This document shows, one piece after another, positions 7,075 to 9,417 of a stretch of DNA of 9,417 nucleotides. A program made the position numbers and the translations under genes. The notes below the pieces were generated by a model. It had not been told where the DNA came from, ran no database searches, and worked only from the letters and a program-made list of their open reading frames with translations. How positions within the stretch are numbered: position 1 is the stretch's first letter; each line of letters opens with the position of its first letter. This DNA is from Spirochaetales bacterium (GTDB taxonomy: Bacteria; Spirochaetota; Spirochaetia; JABEVK01), in the NCBI GenBank assembly GCA_013043995.1, contig JABEVL010000307.1, positions 1-9,417 of the forward strand, in the 5' to 3' direction.

Positions 7075-7865
7075 CGTGGAAACACCAGCGTAATCAAGAT
7101 ATTAACAACGATCAAAAGGGCAAAACCCTGACCGACGGCACGGATCACGATGATGGGGATTTCCGTCGTGGATTGCTGTGCCCTGAAACCGTTGAGGGTC
7201 GAAACCATTGAAATCACAAAACCGAAAGCCAAACTTTTGACCACACTGGAAGCAACGGCCGTCGGTGTGAGCTGGGTCATCAACTGACCGAAGTACTCGT
7301 TGGCCGGAATGGGGTGAAAAAACTGCGCCACCAGGTAGCTGGCTGCCAAGCCGCTGAGGTTGAAATAGAGATTGAGTGCCACCATGGAAAGGGTGACTCC
7401 CAGAAATCGGGGGACAACGAGGTACGAGATCGGATTGATGCCGACGGCAAGATAGGCTTCGATTTCGTGTGTGACAACCATGGAGGATATTTCAGTGGCA
7501 ATCGCGACCCCTGAACGGGCCATGACGATGAAAGCGGTGAGCAGGGGACCGAGTTCCCTGGTGATGACTGTGATCAAGATGGTGTAGACAAAATTCGTAG
7601 AGACTAAGGTAGTGATTTGGTTGCCGTAAAAGATGATGACCGTACCGAGCGACACGGCAATCAAGGTGATGATGAAAAGGGCGTTGACTCCTGTAAACAG
7701 GATCTGCATCACCAGAACTTGGGTACTGACCCTGGAACGGGAACGGAAACGGAAGGTTTCCCCTAAAACGTTCCAGAAGAAGCCAAAAGCGTAGAAAGTG
7801 TTGTGGAACAGGTCAAAGGTCGTTGCGCCGACGCGTTCAAAAAGGTTTGGTTTTCTTTCGGTCAT
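7071..7865 (-). CDS. mlaE: MCE transporter permease (MlaE-type)
   Basis: The integral inner-membrane permease (264 residues) of the lipid transporter. It has an amphipathic N-terminal segment, then hydrophobic spans at about 55-80, 90-118, 145-182, 205-225 and 240-262. The family hallmark is clear at 104-153: RELGPLLTAFIVMARSG, then ATEISSMVVTHEIEAYLAVG and INPISYLVVPR. This corresponds to the ELGP...GR.G.A..AELG.M.VTEQI.AL...G..P..YLV.PR pattern of MlaE/YrbE proteins. The start ATG has a good ribosome site (AAGAGGG, 6-nt spacing) that overlaps the stop of the PHP gene 11 nt upstream. The stop overlaps the MlaF-type start. It should dimerise and couple the ATPase dimer to the MlaD-type MCE ring. 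Confidence 0.95.
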   Translation of the reverse strand: MTERKPNLFERVGATTFDLFHNTFYAFGFFWNVLGETFRFRSRSRVSTQVLVMQILFTGVNALFIITLIAVSLGTVIIFYGNQITTLVSTNFVYTILITVITRELGPLLTAFIVMARSGVAIATEISSMVVTHEIEAYLAVGINPISYLVVPRFLGVTLSMVALNLYFNLSGLAASYLVAQFFHPIPANEYFGQLMTQLTPTAVASSVVKSLAFGFVISMVSTLNGFRAQQSTTEIPIIVIRAVGQGFALLIVVNILITLVFPR

Positions 7866-7876
7866 GATCCACCCTC

Positions 7877-8722
7877 TTAACAGGCCGCCAACGGACGATT
7901 CAGAAGAAAATCGGCAAATTTGCAGTCGATAGGCCTTTTCCCCGCCGTGAAACCCAACCGCCTGTCGGGACGGTTGCCCCCGTGAAAGTCAGAGCCTGCC
8001 GTCACGATCAGGTTGAGTCTTTGGGCCATTTCTTCGAGGCGGCGGCAGGCCCCGACACTCGCTGAGGGATGCCAGGCTTCCAAGCCATCAAGGCCCCGGG
8101 ACTTGAAAAGGAGGAGCTGCTCTTCCAGGGAAGCCCAGGGTAGTGCCAGAGAAAGCGGGTGGGCAATCACGGCCTGACCCCCCGCCGAGTGGATGAGCTC
8201 AATAGCCTCGTCGAAATCGAGTCCCACCTTGGGTTCCCAAAAAAGTTTGCCACGTCCTAAAAATTGATTGAAGGCGTCCTGCACGCTGCTAACCTTGCCT
8301 CGTGCCACCAAAAAACGGGCAAAATGCGGCCGGCCGATCTGGCCGCCCTGGGCGAGTTCTTCAACCTCACTGTAATCCCCTTTCAAGCCAGCGGAAAGCA
8401 TGCGGGCAAAGATTTTTTGATTACGGTCGTGTCGAAGTTTTTGGATCTTGTCGACAGCCAGAGCAAACCCGCCCGACCAGTTTTTCAGGCCGAGCCCTAA
8501 AAGGTGGAATTCGCCGTTCGGATTGTTGATTTCCCATTCGATGCCTGGAATGAAACTTATAGCATGGCGCTGACACGCTTGGGCGGCCTCGTCAAGTCCG
8601 GCCGTTGTGTCATGATCCGTGAGGGCTAAAAGAGTGAGCCCCGTTTTATGAGCTAGTTCTACCAAAGACGTAGGGTCCAGCCGACCATCCGAGGCCGTCG
8701 AATGCGTGTGAAGATCGATCAT
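7877..8722 (-). CDS. PHP-domain metal-dependent phosphoesterase (RNase AM / nucleoside bisphosphate phosphatase family)
   Basis: A 281-residue cytoplasmic PHP hydrolase. The metal-binding motifs are intact and in order: HTHS (His5, His7), Asp12, TDHDT (Asp36, His37, Asp38), GIEWE (Glu62), EFHLLGLG (His73), GRPHFARFLV (His133), AHP (His188) and SDFHGG (Asp245, His247). The GRPHFA insert and overall size match the YciV/RNase AM group, whose members act as 5'-3' exoribonucleases or 3',5'-nucleoside bisphosphate phosphatases. The exact substrate cannot be told from sequence. The start ATG is firm because IDLHTHS is the usual PHP N-terminus. No Shine-Dalgarno sequence is evident. It is the first gene of the operon, and the mlaE-type ribosome site overlaps its stop. 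A functional link to lipid transport is not obvious; co-transcription may be incidental. Confidence 0.92.
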   Translation of the reverse strand: MIDLHTHSTASDGRLDPTSLVELAHKTGLTLLALTDHDTTAGLDEAAQACQRHAISFIPGIEWEINNPNGEFHLLGLGLKNWSGGFALAVDKIQKLRHDRNQKIFARMLSAGLKGDYSEVEELAQGGQIGRPHFARFLVARGKVSSVQDAFNQFLGRGKLFWEPKVGLDFDEAIELIHSAGGQAVIAHPLSLALPWASLEEQLLLFKSRGLDGLEAWHPSASVGACRRLEEMAQRLNLIVTAGSDFHGGNRPDRRLGFTAGKRPIDCKFADFLLNRPLAAC

Positions 8723-8728
8723 AATCTA

Positions 8729-8734
8729 ATTTTA
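8729..8734 (-). promoter_or_regulatory. Possible -10 element for the operon headed by the PHP gene
   Basis: On the minus strand TAAAAT (five of six matches to TATAAT) ends 6 nt before ATG 8722. No good -35 lies 16-18 bp further up; the best candidate, TGTCAA at 8757-8752, is poor. If used, the transcript would begin at or near the start codon. A second -10-like hexamer, TAGAAT (8782-8777), could instead give a leader of roughly 45-50 nt. Weak prediction. Confidence 0.3.
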
Positions 8735-8751
8735 AAGTTTTTTGCCTCTTG

Positions 8752-8781
8752 TTGACAGTGGGGGGGGGAGCGAATTATTCT
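8752..8781 (+). promoter_or_regulatory. Predicted sigma70-type promoter of the cNMP/TPR gene, spacer interrupted by poly-G
   Basis: A perfect -35 TTGACA (8752-8757), an 18-bp spacer and TATTCT (8776-8781, four of six matches to TATAAT). Half of the spacer is an uninterrupted run of nine G. The expected transcription start is about 8787-8790, giving a leader of roughly 27 nt that includes the ribosome site. Loss of one G would give the optimal 17-bp spacing. Confidence 0.6.
8760..8768. repeat. Nine-G homopolymeric tract
   Basis: Nine uninterrupted G, preceded by GT and followed by AG, lie within the promoter spacer. It is the longest G or C run noticed in the window. Poly-G tracts of this length are prone to slipped-strand length change. 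Confidence 0.95.
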
Positions 8782-8803
8782 AAAAAAGGTCGTCATTTGC
8801 CGC

Positions 8804-8811
8804 GGAGGAGG
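8804..8811 (+). promoter_or_regulatory. Strong ribosome binding site that fixes the GTG start of the cNMP/TPR gene
   Basis: GGAGGAGG lies 4 nt before GTG 8816 (7 nt if counted from the first GGAGG). No other in-frame start is nearby, so this supports the non-ATG start. It is by far the strongest Shine-Dalgarno sequence in the window. Confidence 0.85.
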
Positions 8812-8815
8812 TTTC

Positions 8816-9417
8816 GTGCCCAAGGCAACGCAGTTTAAAACCAACTCTGTCATCTACTTCCAGGGGGATCTGGGCGATAAGATCTTCATCCTCAAGTCAG
8901 GTAGAGTTCTCCTGAAGTCGCAAGATATCGAGACAGGAGAAGAAATCAAAGAGCTCATCGCAACGGGTGAGTTCTTTGGAGTCAAATCGGCCTTGGGGAA
9001 GTATCCTAGGGATGAAACTGCCCTCGTGCTCGCCGACGCCGACGTACTTTTGTTTTCGGTTCCTGAGTTTGAACAGTTGGTTCTCTCCAACACCCGGATC
9101 ATTATGAAGATGCTCAAGGTGTTCTCCAATCAGTTGCGCCACATCCATGGTAAGGTTCAGACTCTCATTTCCAAGGCGGATCAGGCCGACCCGGAAACGG
9201 GTTTGTACTCTATTGGCGAGTACTATTTTAACAACCGCCAATATAAACAGGCCATTTACGCCTTTTCCCGGTACCTGACTTACTACCCTTCGGGACGATT
9301 CAGCAACAACGTTGCCAGCCGTCTGAACCAGGCCGAGGGCGGCGTGGCAAAAACCGACTCAACGGCCGTCTTTGCGGCGGCCGGAGCCGCGCTTGAAGGT
9401 GCCGCTCCGCCCAGGAG
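8816..9417 (+). CDS. Cyclic-nucleotide-binding-domain protein with TPR segment, no helix-turn-helix seen, C-terminus cut by window edge
   Basis: The 200 visible residues begin at GTG with a strong ribosome site. A CRP-like beta-roll domain spans about 8-85 (NSVIYFQGDLGDKIFILKSGRV), with the phosphate-binding cassette region GEFFGVKSALGKYPRDETA at 51-69, followed by a helical segment at about 86-122. Instead of a DNA-binding helix-turn-helix there is a TPR-like pair at about 129-172 (YSIGEYYFNNRQYKQAIYAF), then an Ala-rich stretch running off the window. In the cassette the usual Glu is Val56 and the usual Arg-Ser-Ala reads Arg65-Asp66-Glu67, so canonical cAMP binding is doubtful. No signal peptide is seen, so it is probably cytoplasmic. 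It is likely a signalling or scaffold protein rather than a transcription factor; what follows the window edge is unknown. The domain pairing is reminiscent of spirochaete proteins. It is transcribed divergently from the envelope operon. Confidence 0.88.
   Translation, partial: MPKATQFKTNSVIYFQGDLGDKIFILKSGRVLLKSQDIETGEEIKELIATGEFFGVKSALGKYPRDETALVLADADVLLFSVPEFEQLVLSNTRIIMKMLKVFSNQLRHIHGKVQTLISKADQADPETGLYSIGEYYFNNRQYKQAIYAFSRYLTYYPSGRFSNNVASRLNQAEGGVAKTDSTAVFAAAGAALEGAAPPR

Larger units (their letters stand above)
8723..8815. other. Divergent control region between the envelope operon and the cNMP/TPR gene
   Basis: These 93 bp separate the two divergent start codons. They hold the plus-strand promoter with its internal nine-G tract, a T6 run, the possible minus-strand -10 and the plus-strand ribosome site. 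The short distance means regulators or tract-length changes here could affect both transcription units. Confidence 0.8.

Noticed and set aside
8897..9241. Minus-strand open frames opposite the cNMP/TPR gene
   Set aside because: The plus strand has a strong ribosome site, a promoter and recognisable cNMP-binding and TPR patterns. The reverse frames show none.

Overview
The window is a compact bacterial chromosomal segment with about 50-55% GC by eye. It most likely comes from a diderm spirochaete of the Treponema/Spirochaeta type. Three things point there: a CRP-like cyclic-nucleotide-binding domain joined to a tetratricopeptide repeat instead of a DNA-binding helix-turn-helix, an MCE/MlaD protein ending in an NPLLKGGIPE-type tail, and general resemblance of the proteins to spirochaete families. 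The assignment rests on recalled family resemblance, not on a search. I see no rRNA, tRNA, CRISPR array, insertion sequence or other sign of mobile DNA.

Layout from left to right. (1) Positions 1-2189, minus strand: a class A penicillin-binding protein (glycosyltransferase plus transpeptidase), cut by the window edge before its C-terminus and with its own sigma70-type promoter. (2) Positions 2190-2397: a non-coding gap with that promoter, a strong intrinsic terminator for the operon to its right, and an unexplained 8-bp inverted repeat. (3) Positions 2398-8722, minus strand: a tight seven-gene operon. In transcription order it encodes a PHP-family phosphoesterase, MlaE-type permease, MlaF-type ATPase, MlaD-type MCE protein, a TPR lipoprotein, a LysM/M23 peptidoglycan peptidase and a PEGA-like-repeat exported protein. 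Gaps are 11, -4, 31, 1, -4 and -4 nt, so all seven are probably co-transcribed and several translationally coupled. (4) Positions 8723-8815: a divergent control region with a nine-G homopolymer lying between a good -35 and -10. (5) Position 8816 to the right edge, plus strand: the cNMP-binding/TPR protein, truncated at its C-terminus by the window.

How the parts may work together. MlaE, MlaF and MlaD form the core of an MCE lipid transporter that moves phospholipid-like molecules between inner and outer membrane. Genes for MlaB and MlaC are absent from this operon. Instead the transporter genes are followed by a TPR lipoprotein and two exported envelope proteins, one with all residues needed for zinc-dependent peptidoglycan cleavage. 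Together with the neighbouring penicillin-binding protein, the region looks devoted to building and maintaining the envelope. The most striking signals are the poly-G tract inside the promoter spacer of the cNMP/TPR gene (a possible phase-variation switch), a pbp promoter whose -10 almost touches the start codon, and an MlaF-type ATPase with non-consensus residues at the catalytic Glu, H-switch and signature positions.
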